The notes under the pieces: model-generated
The model's database searches: none
Told to the model about the DNA's origin: nothing
What the model saw: the letters and a program-made list of their open reading frames with translations, nothing else
Source of the DNA: Tolypocladium sp. Sup5 PDA-1
Taxonomy: Eukaryota; Ascomycota; Sordariomycetes; Hypocreales; Ophiocordycipitaceae
Length of the DNA: 64,000 nt
Reading direction: 5' to 3'
Assembly: GCA_000750105.3 (NCBI GenBank)
Contig: JPHH03000038.1
Span: 186,001-250,000 of the forward strand
Part shown: in pieces, positions 10,165 to 20,803 of the stretch
How the letters are laid out: each line of letters opens with the position of its first letter
Position numbering within the stretch: position 1 is the first letter of the stretch
Translations under genes and position numbers: made by a program

Positions 10165-10647
10165 ATAGTAAAGCCAGAGGCTCGGCCGCTGCCGCATCTA
10201 TGCGAGGCCAACGACGATGACGACTCGGCTACGAGTCGCGCAATTCGAAGACGTGCAGAGGAAATTTGCACCGAAGAGAAGATACACCTGGCTACTGAAG
10301 CGGCTTCTGCATCGCCCATTGCGGCCCCCTATTAATGTTTGCCAGGAGCGATACAGTAGCGACACTCGCACTCGGGGTTCTATGGAACTACGTCGAACAG
10401 ATAGTGAAAAGCCGCATCGCAGTTACAATGTTGGCAGGCTATTGAGGGGAGTGAGGGACAGCGGTGGATAACATTCCACAAGTGAGCATCGAGTTTGACC
10501 CAATGCATTCCGTCTTATCTGGCCCATTTTCCAGGTGTAAATAAGCATCGAACTTTTTGAGCAAGGTACGCGATTCTAGCCGTAGACAAAGGCTGAGGAG
10601 GGCGGTCAAGCTTACGTGTTATCGCAGGTGACCAAACTGAGTACCCC

Positions 10648-10932
10648 GTGAACCGAGTTCTTGCTCGATGGAGGAAGCATATCTTTCTCCTGGAAGGTGA
10701 GGATGGAATTACCTGGTGGCAGCGACGGAGACACATTAACGTGGAGCTGATTGAGGACTTTGAGAAAACCTACGACGGTTTTGACAAGGAGGCTGTCGAC
10801 ATTCTAAAGGAAGGCAGGGGAAGATTTTTGGTACGCTGGCGAGGCCGTCCGGCTAGGGAGGACTCTTGGGTGCACGAGAAGTTCATGAACAAGAGATATA
10901 TCGAAGAATACGGGGCAGAGAATGCAGGATAA
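10648..10932 (+). CDS. Chromodomain-like protein fragment, about 94 aa
   Basis: The frame carries WRKHIFLLEGEDGITWWQRR, then a chromodomain-like segment: EAVDILKEGRGRFLVRWRGR, the acidic-aromatic EDSWVHEKFM, and IEEYG. The aromatic residues and order fit a chromo or chromo-shadow fold, which binds methylated histone tails or guides retroelement integration. An AG at about 10627 precedes an in-frame TEYPVNRV, so the visible part may be the last exon of a longer gene whose 5' exons I cannot see. Alternatively it is the tail of a decayed retroelement. Confidence 0.5.
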   Translation: MNRVLARWRKHIFLLEGEDGITWWQRRRHINVELIEDFEKTYDGFDKEAVDILKEGRGRFLVRWRGRPAREDSWVHEKFMNKRYIEEYGAENAG

Positions 10933-11174
10933 GCGCAGCTCAATGGTCCGAAATTGCAACTCAAAAGAAGATCTAACCCGCGAGCGGTATGTCGCTCATG
11001 CCGCATTCACATTTCTCCAAGTTCCTGAGTTGGTCCTTCTCCTGCCTCTCCAGTGTCCTCCTCGAAGTCTTCCTCGTATTGCGAAATGCCATTCTCTGTC
11101 AGGTAGTCCTTCGCTTCAGCTAGTGTCACGAACCCTTTGAACATCGCATTCGAGAACCCCGTGAGGGCAAATCG

Positions 11175-11490
11175 GCTCACAACAAACCTGTTGACAACAA
11201 ACCTACTCACAACAAACCCACTCACAACAAACCTACTCACAACAAACCTACTCACAACAAACCTACTCACAACAAACCTACTCACAACAAACCTACTCAC
11301 AACAAACCTACTCACAACAAACCTACTCACAACAAACCTACTCACAACAAACCTACTCACAACAAACCTACTCACAACAAATCTACTAACAACAAACCTG
11401 CTGACAACAAACCTGCTGACAACAAACCTGCTGACAACAAACCTGCTGACAACAAACCTGCTGACAACAAACCTGCTGACAACAAACATT
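11175..11490. repeat. 15-bp minisatellite, about 21 units
   Basis: Tandem copies of CTCACAACAAACCTA. The left two thirds are mostly CTACTCAC variants and the right third CTGCTGAC variants, with a single CTACTAAC unit at the switch. Two degenerate units (CCCGCTCACA) follow. The unit is a multiple of 3 and contains no stop in the relevant frames, so long frames exist on both strands: an LLTTN repeat from 11137 on plus, and an FVVSR repeat from 11489 on minus. Neither has a recognisable domain in its unique part. Confidence 0.95.
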
Positions 11491-11937
11491 AAACCCGCTC
11501 ACAGCAAACCCGCTCACAACTATGGTACCGCCTTCATAGACTCCTCGAGCCGGTCCATCAAGCACTGCGACTGCCGCTCATCAGATGGCTTTGTCGTCGA
11601 GGATGTCGCGAGCGAGGCGGAGCATGTGGTGACGAACGCTTCGAGGACAGGTTACTCTTCGACGAGGAGACGGCTACGGCGTATGCCGCTGCCTTGCCTG
11701 GTCCATGGCAAGCCCCTCGATGTAGGCCATCAAAATTCCACGCCTAGAGACCAGCTGTTGGAAGGAGACAAGACCCGGGGGAGCAGACCAGTCAAAGGAA
11801 ACGCGGGGGACCGCTCCTAGACCCTTCCGCCGCCGCTCTTCGGCGCCATTACCAGCGACCGGATCTGGCTGCTTTTCCTACACGACTGTACCAGAACAAT
11901 GCAGCAGTATCATCGTCTTGGACGACTGTCAACATCT

Positions 11938-13732
11938 TCACTTCCGGCAGCTAGCCAGCACTGGCCAGCTTGGTCGTCGCGGAATGCCGAGTGCAGAATA
12001 CGGGCACGTTGGCAACGCCCTTTCTAAGAGTAAGAGCCGTTGAACGTGGATGAGTGGGGAAAGCTGCGGACAATATTGTCGAGCCAGCAAGAAGTTCCGA
12101 CAGTCAGCAGAGAAGCCAAGGACGCCGCTGAAGCGAAGAAGTAGTGTGGAGTCAGGTTGCACGTCGGTGAAGGGTTCCATGCTCAGGTTGAGACTCAGGT
12201 GAAAAAGTAGCTCGGGAAACTCGTCGCGAGCTTGGACGGCAATTGCTTCATCAGTCTCAAAGCGAGCATTCAGCCCATCTTCTTGTTCCTCCACCTTATC
12301 TTGGTTAAAAAAGCCGGAGTCACCGTCAGAGTCGATCGAGGTATCAAACTCATCTTCCCCGGGGTCGAAATCATCGTCACCAGAATCATCATCCCCCTCG
12401 CTAGAGTCGCAGGAGAGTTCGTCTTCTAATCGGTCACAACCCATATCCCCGTTGACATCTTGTTGATGGCTTTTCGCTTGCTAGGACACGCTGCTTTTGT
12501 GGCGAATAGATCGGCCAATATCTTGATCGTACTTGCTCCAGCTGGCCGCATCGGGCCATGCGCCCTCAGAAACGTCGATTAACTCCCATACCGAATGCTG
12601 CCATATGCGCTGGAGCAGACTCAAGAGCTCCTTACTGAGGCTGACTTTGGTCTCTTGGATGCGGGTCTCGGTATTCATCCGGAATGCTCGTAAAACGAAG
12701 GCCAGAAATTGTTTCCAACCCCCCCGGTACCTTCTGCGGCTGCTTTCTTCGCCACGAGTCTGAATTGCTTCGGACTGCACACGTTGATATTGGAGCTGAG
12801 TAGCCAGCATAGAAGGCTTCGGTTGGTATGCCGTACCGTGTTTTCGCATCGGTCGGTGACATGGTCCAGGGCACCCAGCACGCAAGATATCTTTCGCTCG
12901 TCCTGTGGAGGGTTCACAACATCCGGATCGCCTTCGCATGGCGCTTGACCGAGGACGTGTTCCTCTATTGGAAAGCACCGCTTCGGCAGCCGAGTCATAG
13001 CTCGCAAGATATCCCGCCGACAGCCGTCAAACATAGCTGGCCACTGGGTGCGCTCTAGCCACAAGGTTCTGATCGCAAATGAATCCTCTCCCATGGCCTT
13101 GCTGTACAACCGCGGCTGGTTTTGTGCGTTCTGGTACTTCTGCTCTCGCTGCAATATGTCCTTCAGATGGACACTAACCTCTGGAGTGAGCCTTCCTGGT
13201 TTCGCCGAAAGTTCCAGCAGGGTCGACTCCGTTTTGTCGGATGCCTTGCTCTGTCTTCCAGACTTACGCCCGACTTCGAACCACCTGCTACCAGCTCTTG
13301 AAGGAAAAGACCGTTGACAAGATACGTTTTCGGTCCACGGAATGTCAGTTGTGGGTGTGCCGGCCGCAACTGGTTTACCTTTACCCCTAGGATTGTGCCA
13401 CCCATGTTTGTCGCGGCAGTGTGCCTGCATTCTTTGGACCTGGCGGGAGACGAATGAAAATTTTGACATTTGAGGCCGTCCTGTTTCGGTGCTGAAAGAT
13501 GGGGAATCGGCAAAGTGCTCGGAGGTGGGAAGTCTAGCCTGTCCAAATCGTCTTGCCTTCGTATCAGCTTCGGAATCCTTTGGATGGCTTGCTCCACTGC
13601 GCGCCGTTCCGCCAGCGGTAGATCGCGGTGCCGTGTTTGTAGGTGGGTTGTGACCTCATCAGCGACACAGCCAAATCCACATGTCTTGCAAACAACGATA
13701 GAATATCTCGGAAGGTGAATGAATGGATCCAT
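11938..13732 (-). pseudogene. orsD-like (DUF3505) C2H2 gene, telomere-linked-helicase type N-terminal region, frameshifted
   Basis: From the ATG at 13732 the protein starts MDPFIHLPRYSIVVCKTCGF, then THLQTRHRDL, a helical linker, and a second cysteine segment DGLKCQ. The frame then shifts (at about 13462), and the new frame gives SRQVQRMQAHCRDKHGW and the family landmark CQRSFPSRAGSRWFEV. A further shift occurs in a run of seven G at about 12725; from there WKQFLAFVLRAFRMNT continues. A stop at 12481 is followed by an acidic block and FHLSLNLSMEPFTD, then FSGVLGFSADCRNFLLARQY. This order matches fungal orsD-like proteins that form the N-terminal half of subtelomeric helicase-type genes. No helicase part is visible. 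Confidence 0.65.
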
Positions 13733-13964
13733 GCTGTTGATGGCGGACGCGTGCAAAGACTGAACGGAAGTGCGGTGGCCTGCTCTCAAACACACCTACT
13801 TTACGCGTCCTGGTCCCGCGTTCTTTGGGACGCGTTGGATTTTCGAGTTGGGAAGCTGATTGGTTGCCAAAAACTCAACTGTACCCCTGTCACTCCAATT
13901 CAACTCTACCCCCGGTGAGGTGGGGCGCAAAAATCAACTCTACTAGAATTGATACGGGTCGGAG

Positions 13965-14214
13965 CAGAGCTCCCAATAGTGCAGACGGTTTACACTATTA
14001 GTCCGGACTGCTCCGTCACCCTGGGCAACGCTGTCATAAGTTCAACTCAATCAAATAAAAAGCAAAGAATAAGAGCATCCGACTAGTCAGTATTTTCGCC
14101 CACGAATTAGAAAACGATATTAATTGCTTTTGTCTTGAAGACATTAAATTGATATATCATTCCATCTTCAGTCCGGACTAATAGTGTAAACCGTCTGCAC
14201 TATTGGGAGCTCTG
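13965..14214. mobile_element. 250-bp hAT-type MITE with perfect 45-bp TIRs
   Basis: The left TIR (13965-14009) and right TIR (14170-14214) are perfect 45-bp reverse complements, starting CAGAGCTCCCAATAGTGCAG and ending inward with the palindrome AGTCCGGACT. The element is flanked by exact 8-bp direct repeats GGTCGGAG (13957-13964 and 14215-14222). TIRs starting CAG-A-G plus an 8-bp target duplication are diagnostic of hAT-type elements. The 160-bp interior has no coding capacity. Perfect TIRs and target duplication point to a recent insertion. Confidence 0.95.
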
Positions 14215-14222
14215 GGTCGGAG

Positions 14223-15500
14223 ACTGTAGGCCTATTACTATCCTGTACCTAGTGGGCTAAGCTTTATACAACATTCTGCCGCGTTGATTTACTGATCATA
14301 CATGAATTCTTTTCCATTTCTGTGATATCCGAATTCATATGACATATGGAAAACATAGCACGAAGTCAGCCATGAGCAGCTATGTCGGCTCTTGGTACAT
14401 GGCTTGACGACGTATCGTACTGGTTGTCATAGCAGCCTCCTTTTCTTCCAGGCCGAATACTCGTCGTCCCTCATTTCGGATAGTAAGTCCGTAATATTAT
14501 TAACTAGATTCTCAAATCTTTGCAGACTCTGATGTACTGATTCCATCTGCGCCATGAGGCTTGATGAAGATAGAAAATTGCGTTGATGCAGGTACGACTT
14601 CAACATATCCGGTAAGACACATTTGTCGGATAGATCAGTTGACCTAGGCAGCCCTTGGCCGATGATCGAGATAACGCCCGGCTAGCCACAGAGGCGGCAC
14701 GGGGGCCGCGGGATGCGGCAGGGACCTCTAGAGGATAAAAGAGGCAGGAAATCCCTCACTGAAGAGGAAGAGAACACAGATTTGAATAAATTGATCAATG
14801 AACTGGAATTCAGAAGCTGAAAAGGAACCGCATATGCAGTACTGTTAAGAGCGAATTCGCATTCGCCTGCTCAGTAGGCGGTTCGTAGCCAAGTGTTGAC
14901 ACCGCTGTTCACGTCAAAATCGGTTACCATCCAATTCGCATCGCTTCCTTCACTGTGATCAACTGATCGGGCTCGCCTTTGACGTCGGTCGTTGAATCCT
15001 CTAAACTCGGCTGTAGTGAACCTGGTTGCGCATTGTTCACAACAGCCGAATTTGGCGGATTGGACAATCAGTTCACTGGACGATTTGTAGTGAGCTCACT
15101 ATTGACACTGCTGTTAAATCCGCCAAAGACACCGTTTAGAGAGATTCAACGCTTCATTCACTGTGATTAACTCGCGACCAGGCTCTCTGTCGACCGTTCG
15201 GCTGGCTATCCAATCCGCCAAATTCGGTATTCAACCACTACGCGACGGGGCCCACTAACACTGGCTGCTTAATCCGCCATTCTCGGCTGTTGGCCAATTC
15301 GCGGACGAGTTCACTACTAACGCTGACTGTTGCGATTAAAAACCACACGGCGGTGCGCATCATCCAGAATTGATTGATTGGGCATGGTTTAATCGTTTCG
15401 GGGCCCACCTATGTTTGTTAGCCTTAGGGTTAGGGCTACTTAGGGTCACTTAAGTGTCAGATGCACGCAGAGTGGACTGCAAGACAATCGCAACACCTGT
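14223..15500. other. Non-coding stretch with diverged repeats and a 19-bp inverted pair
   Basis: No convincing gene. At 14895-15300 two diverged copies of one sequence can be followed (TTGACACCGCTGTT... and TTGACACTGCTGTT..., each later with TTCACTGTGAT). A 19-bp perfect inverted repeat lies at 15046-15064 (CCGAATTTGGCGGATTGGA) and 15209-15227. Related CCGCCA and TTCACT words recur up to 15320. It may be a decayed element with complex ends. Confidence 0.5.
15423..15452 (+). repeat. Interstitial telomere-like repeat
   Basis: CTTAGGGTTAGGGCTACTTAGGG: two perfect TTAGGG units and one more after a short gap. Similar two-unit runs occur at 26834-26846 (as CCCTAA), 40281-40289 and 40406-40418. They are too short to be a telomere but unusual in number. 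Confidence 0.7.
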
Positions 15501-15582
15501 TTGTTCACCCACGCTACTTGCAACCAGCCAATCGTCGAGAACCCTGACCGCTATGGGACGGCCAGGGCGATTAACCTAGAGC

Positions 15583-16337
15583 ATGGCGCAATACAAGGAT
15601 CTGCCGGTGGAAGTTCGTCTCATGGTTTACGATCTTCTGGTTCCCCCGAGACCTTACGCACAGATCGGCGAGAAGAAAGACAACCCCGTCTTCACGACTC
15701 ATTTCATCGGGCATGCCGCATTAGCCAACGGCGTCTGTGGTTTACTGTCTCTAGCACGAACATGCCGCGCCATGTAAGTCTAGGCACATTCACAACCAGA
15801 CTAGGCCTAACTTCACACACTAGGAAGGAAGAATGTCTTCCTACATTGTACAGGAACTTGTCTTTCTGCTTCAATGATGCAAGCATTCTGCGAAAATTTC
15901 TGTGGCGAGTCCCACAACCCCTCCTCCCAAGTATTGTCAGCCTTCATCTTAGCGTGCCCGACCTTGCGGCGCTAGATGTAGAAGTTCTCTCGACCCTGGT
16001 GCGGGCTGGCAACATTTGCAGCCTGTACTTGTGTGGCACGGGTGGTTTACGTGACGAGCCTCCAGAAGAACCTAGTTCGTTCGCGCCAGTCGGTACCTCT
16101 CAGAGTCGCATGCCCGATCTCACACGATTAAAGGCGGAAGATGGCCGGGAATCGGGACCACGACCGTGCCTTCGGGCATGCCTTCTGAGTCGCAACCATG
16201 GCTGTGGACACGCAGGTGGAGAAGTACGGGCTCGGCCATACGGTTCGCGAGAGTGGCACGAATACTCACGAAAGAGAAGAGTCACAGCGAAGATGAAGCT
16301 ACAAAGGTTGAAGGCTCGAGAGCGGGATCAGAGTTAG
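15583..16337 (+). CDS. Short F-box/2EXR-like protein, about 234 aa
   Basis: Exons 15583-15773 and 15824-16337 join across a 50-nt intron (GTAAGT...CACTAG). The start MAQYKDLPVEVRLMVYDLL is the LP.E+R..+YD+L signature found in fungal 2EXR and F-box-like proteins. Exon 2 continues with NLSFCFNDASILRKFLWRVP and a leucine-rich LPSIVSLHLSVPDLAALDVE, reasonable for the first repeat of such a protein. The last 80 residues are basic and low in recognisable structure, so the gene may be a truncated member or contain another intron. Likely role, if functional, is protein-protein interaction; substrate unknown. Confidence 0.55.
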
Positions 16338-16999
16338 CGGAGCAGCATCTCGCAACCGGAAAGAGAGAACGCGGGATAGATACGTTCAGTAGAAGAGCGC
16401 AAATTCCGGACACATAATATAGTCCCATGAACCCCCCTTTCCTTGTGCATGAATACAAGCTACGGTATTATCCAGCTTGATGTAGTGGGTGATGTAGTGG
16501 GGAGTCAGCCCACAGATAGCGCATTGGCCAGCAAATGGGACGCAGCAATAGTGGACGTACACTGACTATTGAATGTGGTTCTTACACTTGTTTGCACGAG
16601 TCTAAACACCACGTGAGAATATTGCCTAATGCGTGGAAATTGGAAATGCGTTGTAACTTGCTGTCGACGTAAAGCTTTTGAGCTGTACGCTGGCCCGAAT
16701 ACTTACTAACGTCTCGAGGCTGCCTCCGCAGGCGATCCACGCCTGCGAACGCTTGCATAAAGAGCTTTCAGCCATACGCCGTAGTTAGAGTCAGTGGTGT
16801 GATATGCCATCCCGATCAAGGCCCATATACGTCATGAAAGACGAACGTTGACAGAGGAACCAATAAGTAATGCTTTGTTGCTGGGGGTAGAGTCTATCCT
16901 AACCCCGCTCACCAGGCCGAAGATGACCTTTGCCGATGCAGGACAGTCACTAAGGGAAGGAACCAACGAGGAGTCTTTCGTTGGTTATGCTCACAGGGT

Positions 17000-17554
17000 A
17001 TGCCAGCTTCAGTCATTACGTCAAGTATGGTCTGCGTTGGCAAAGGGTCGACATACTTTACACTCCTTCACGGCCGATACTCGCGAACGATTGGCGCACT
17101 ACCCTATTCGGCAATCCCGATGGCCCGATATCACATCGCCCTGCGCCGCTTGGCCAGGCAGCTACCGAGAGACGCCTTCAAAGCGTGGTGGTCTACCGAA
17201 GCCCCACAGTCGTACAAGCCTCTGGGCCTCGAGGCTACCACAAACTGCCCCCGGGAGCTCACGCTCCCAAGAGCAACGCTCCACTCCCTCCTTGCGGCAA
17301 GATCTCATCACGGAGACTTTGCCGAATACCACGAGCGCTTCAATCACGAAGACGCACGTCTTGATTGCTCATGCGGACGACGCAAAGCACCAGAGCACCC
17401 GTTCTACTGCAGGAAGATACCGCCACGGCTCCGGATGAGGCTCGCACCCTCACCGGCCGAAGCGATACACCATGCAGTAGGCAAGGGCTTCAAAGCCTTC
17501 GTCGAGATGACGTCGGAAAGCTCCTTCTTCCAAAGGATCTGTCCGCGCCATTAG
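17000..17554 (+). pseudogene. C-terminal remnant of a Tad1-like LINE retrotransposon
   Basis: The frame contains LRRLARQLPRDAFKAWWSTE, SYKPLGLEAT, ELTLPRATLHSLLAARSHHG and DFAEYHERFNHEDA, followed by DCSCGRRKAPEHPFYC. This is the region after the RNase H domain in Tad-clade LINE second ORFs, ending in the CxC...H...C zinc knuckle. Upstream, 16848-17000 has no clear reverse transcriptase sequence, so the copy is 5'-truncated as is usual for LINEs. Downstream, the sequence up to 17763 may be its 3' untranslated part. Confidence 0.65.
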
Positions 17555-17763
17555 GCGAATTCCATTCTCTCCCTTTCCCCTTTGTTTGTGTGCTTCTCAA
17601 TTGCTGGTCACGGTCGAGCGAAGGGCGTGACACCGCCCTTCACCCGGCCGAGGCCCTCTACTCTGGCTGCAAGGCGCAGTCTGAGCGGAATAGCCTTCCT
17701 AGGCTCATCGCAAGAGCGCGCGTTGGTGACGGTGGGCCAAGGGAAATAACTGTTGGTGCCTGA

Positions 17764-18500
17764 GGCAGCCACTCCTGGCTGCTAACCTGGACCACCAGCA
17801 GGAAACCTTTCGCCATACAGTCGTTCCAAAGTCATCTTTGTACACTATATTCATCAGCTTAGCACGTCCTTTGCCCCAGTAGGGGCTTCAGCTTTAGGCT
17901 CCCGGACGTTAAATAATTATAGGTTATAGGTTATAGATATCACATCGCCGTAGGACATTATGCACCGTGACATATACTCGTAGAGAGTGATGCTGAACGT
18001 GGATATGATGACCCGCAGCAGCCCGGCGTCGACACGTCGGACACGAAGGTCCCCGTCTGCGACCGGTTGCAATTGTGGACGAATCTGCGATGTCTATCAC
18101 GTCCGCCGTGCACGATGATTGATTCGGCAACCGACGCCTCGCCTACGTCGCGCTGCTGCGCCCCATGTGACCAACGTTTAATGGAAGGACGAAGAATAAG
18201 GGACAAAGAAACTAACACATGTCATGCTATTAGATGTGGGGTGTCTGCCAATCGAACATCGAGCTGATCTGTCAGCCGGCTTGCGAGAGAGTCCACGCGG
18301 CGAGGAAATAGTTGTCTCTGAATGCGATTGACCTTTTCACTTTGGACAACCTCTAGCAACCATTGTTGGTCCTAGCGACCTTACTTCCTCACCGCTCCCG
18401 ATCCTGGTCCCCAGCTGAGACATGCTGACATTGTGGCGTTGTCGTCACGTGCCAACTTCTCAATTTCGCGAGTTGAGTTGCGAGTTTGCGAGTTGCGGGG
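17764..18500. other. Intergenic stretch, no supported gene
   Basis: Short frames only. A GGTTATA-type heptamer is repeated near 17925. The last part leads into the promoter of the 18644 gene. Confidence 0.4.
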
Positions 18501-18506
18501 ATGGCA

Positions 18507-18512
18507 TATAAA
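18507..18512 (+). promoter_or_regulatory. TATA box of the F-box/TPR gene
   Basis: TATAAA in GGCATATAAACCG, 137 bp upstream of the chosen ATG at 18644. Transcription from about 18540 would exclude the ATG at 18527 and supports the 18644 start. Confidence 0.5.
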
Positions 18513-18643
18513 CCGCGGTCCGTGCCATGCTTCCTGCCTTTCAAATCAAGCCCTTCGCACATCTACCTACAATTCTTGGGAAGTTGACTGTAAATAATTC
18601 GACACAGGGTAGACTGGGCACGCTTTCGCTCAGGGCCGCAGCG

Positions 18644-20803
18644 ATGCCAGAGAGCGCGCAGGCAACCACGGAGGGCGGGGAGCCGAGGGACTGGATACCC
18701 AATACCGGGACACTCGTATGTACACTCAACCAGGTCAGCACCCTACCCTTTCAACTCTGCACCTAGCACGCCGACTGACCCAAACAGCCGGCAAACACGG
18801 TAAACGCCATGCTGCCAAGCAACGACGAAAGGGGCCTTCTATCTTTGCCTGACGAGCTTATGTTACGCATCGCGGGATTCTTGCTGCCATCTCCAACCGA
18901 GAGTTCGCTGTATGAGTTGCCTATGGATTCAGAAGATCCGGCTCTCGCCCAGGGAGGTGAATGGCCTTCGAGGAGGAAGGCGCTCTGGTCTCTGACGCAA
19001 ACTTGCCGACGAGTCCTACCAATTGCCACACATCAATTGTATCGCTCAATATACCTCTGGGATGGCGTTTCTGCCATAGGTTTGCTCCACACCCTTCGCG
19101 ATACGCCCGGGTTGTGGAACGAGATCCGCGGTCTCACGATTATGGGGGACATCCGCGAGTGGGTATGCTGGAAGGCTTTTCATGACAGAAACTGGGATTC
19201 AACCTTCAAAGAAGCAGCCTTTGGAAATATTCTCGCTCCGGGGCTTACCATCGATGCCAAGGGAGATGCAATCCCGAACATGGCCACGTCCATTGTGGCC
19301 CTTCTCTGTCGAGCTCCACAGCTACACGCCATCTGCCTGAATACCTCCGTACTGGGTTTCGACACCTACGACATGATGAAAGACATGTTGTCACAAAATG
19401 AAATGCCGGTGCTGTCGACCTTGGCGATCGTGACCAGCGATATCGTTGGCAGCCGGTGGATACATTCATTACCTCGCTTTTCCAAGGATGGCATTCGACG
19501 TCTCAAGTTGGTGCGGCCGAAGCTCTCCTTTGAGTCCTTTCATAGTGACGCCGACGAGGAGTTTGACAAGGAGTACCACAACGAGTACCACGAGGAGAAT
19601 GAGGAGGAGGGGAACGTCTACGGCGAAGATAGACGCTTCCACTTGAATAATTTGGCATTGCATAACCTCGAAGCTCTCCAAGTGTCATACAACACGACTT
19701 CCGGTGACAATTGGGAGCGCTTCTTGAGCGTATGCCCGCAGCTCGAAGAACTGGATATTCACTGCGGCAATATACGGAACGGCAAGAGCGCTCTCAACAG
19801 GAAAATGCATTTCAACGGTGGACTCCTCAAGACTGCCGAAACTCTCCGGCGGCTACGATTTGGCACCCAGTATATCACTCAATTTGTTTACGACCTCGGG
19901 CCCGACCAGGTTCTCTCCTGTTTACCAGAGCTGGGCAAGCTAACTCATCTTCATATCTCGACTGTTCTGCTGTTCAGTGGTCCCCAAAACATGGCACAGA
20001 AAGAGGTTCGGCAGGTGTTTCCTCCATCGCTACGGTCACTCACACTGGATGAAGTCTGGCATCGCAAATGCATTGAGAAGTTGGACTCGAACCATGATGA
20101 GAGAGACTGGTATGGTGTTGTAATGGCCACCTTCCTCAGGAACGTGCTTGACGATGAGAAAGCGCTGCCAAAGATCGAAGTGATGGTGTTTCGGGAGCAA
20201 CGACCATACTGGCGAAGTGAACTCGCAGCTCAGGAAGTGGGGCTAATAGAGAACGGGGGAGCCGCGCTTACTTCTTTTCGCTTCCGTGGCATCAAACGGG
20301 GGCCAGTCGTCGCTCGCAAGGCGCCTGAAACGATCTCCGTGTCCTTCTGCCATAGCCCGACTCGTCCCCACGATTCTCACCCTTCGATTGCGCAGGCTTT
20401 AACATACAACGATGCGAGGAACAGATGCTTGGAACTTGAACAAGACGGTGATAAGGCATTTGAGGCCCGGGAAGAGAAGCGTGCCATTCTGAAGTACACT
20501 GCGGCCCTAGAGACTGGCCCATGCGGCGGGCGGTCGACAGCAACACTGCTACAGAAACGCGCGCTGTGCTACATTAAACTGCAGCATTACGATGGAGCCT
20601 ATGTTGATGCGCATTCATCCGTATACATGGAGCCTAGCAATACCGGATTTCGAGAGACGTGGTATGACGCCATACGATACGTCGGAATTACAACGGCCGT
20701 CACGAATGACTTAGCAAGTTTCACGCAAGTTCACGGAGATGAGGCTATTATCGGGGAGATTCTGGAAGTCATATCGGAGCTACAGAGCCGAAGGGAGCAT
20801 TAA
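18644..20803 (+). CDS. F-box-like protein with LRR-like body and C-terminal TPR, 701 aa
   Basis: Exons 18644-18733 and 18788-20803, 54-nt intron with GTCAGC donor and AACAG acceptor, phase 0. Residues 45-60 read LLSLPDELMLRIAGFLL, an F-box-like start, followed by the SLTQTCRR segment typical of fungal F-box proteins. The middle is a series of leucine-rich stretches (LTIMGDIREW, LSTLAIVTSD, LEELDIHCGN, LTHLHISTVL). There is an acidic insert near residues 290-310. The last 130 residues hold helical pairs resembling tetratricopeptide units (ARNRCLELEQDGDKAFEARE, LLQKRALCYIKLQHYDGAYV). The protein probably serves as a substrate adaptor for an SCF ubiquitin ligase; target unknown. The frame is clean and long, so it looks functional. 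Confidence 0.75.

Noticed and set aside
11175..11490. CRISPR-like array
   Set aside because: Units are directly adjacent without spacers, in a fungal genome; it is a minisatellite.
11137..11820. 227-aa and 160-aa repeat proteins from the minisatellite
   Set aside because: The open frames on both strands are forced by the 15-bp unit; the unique parts show no domain.
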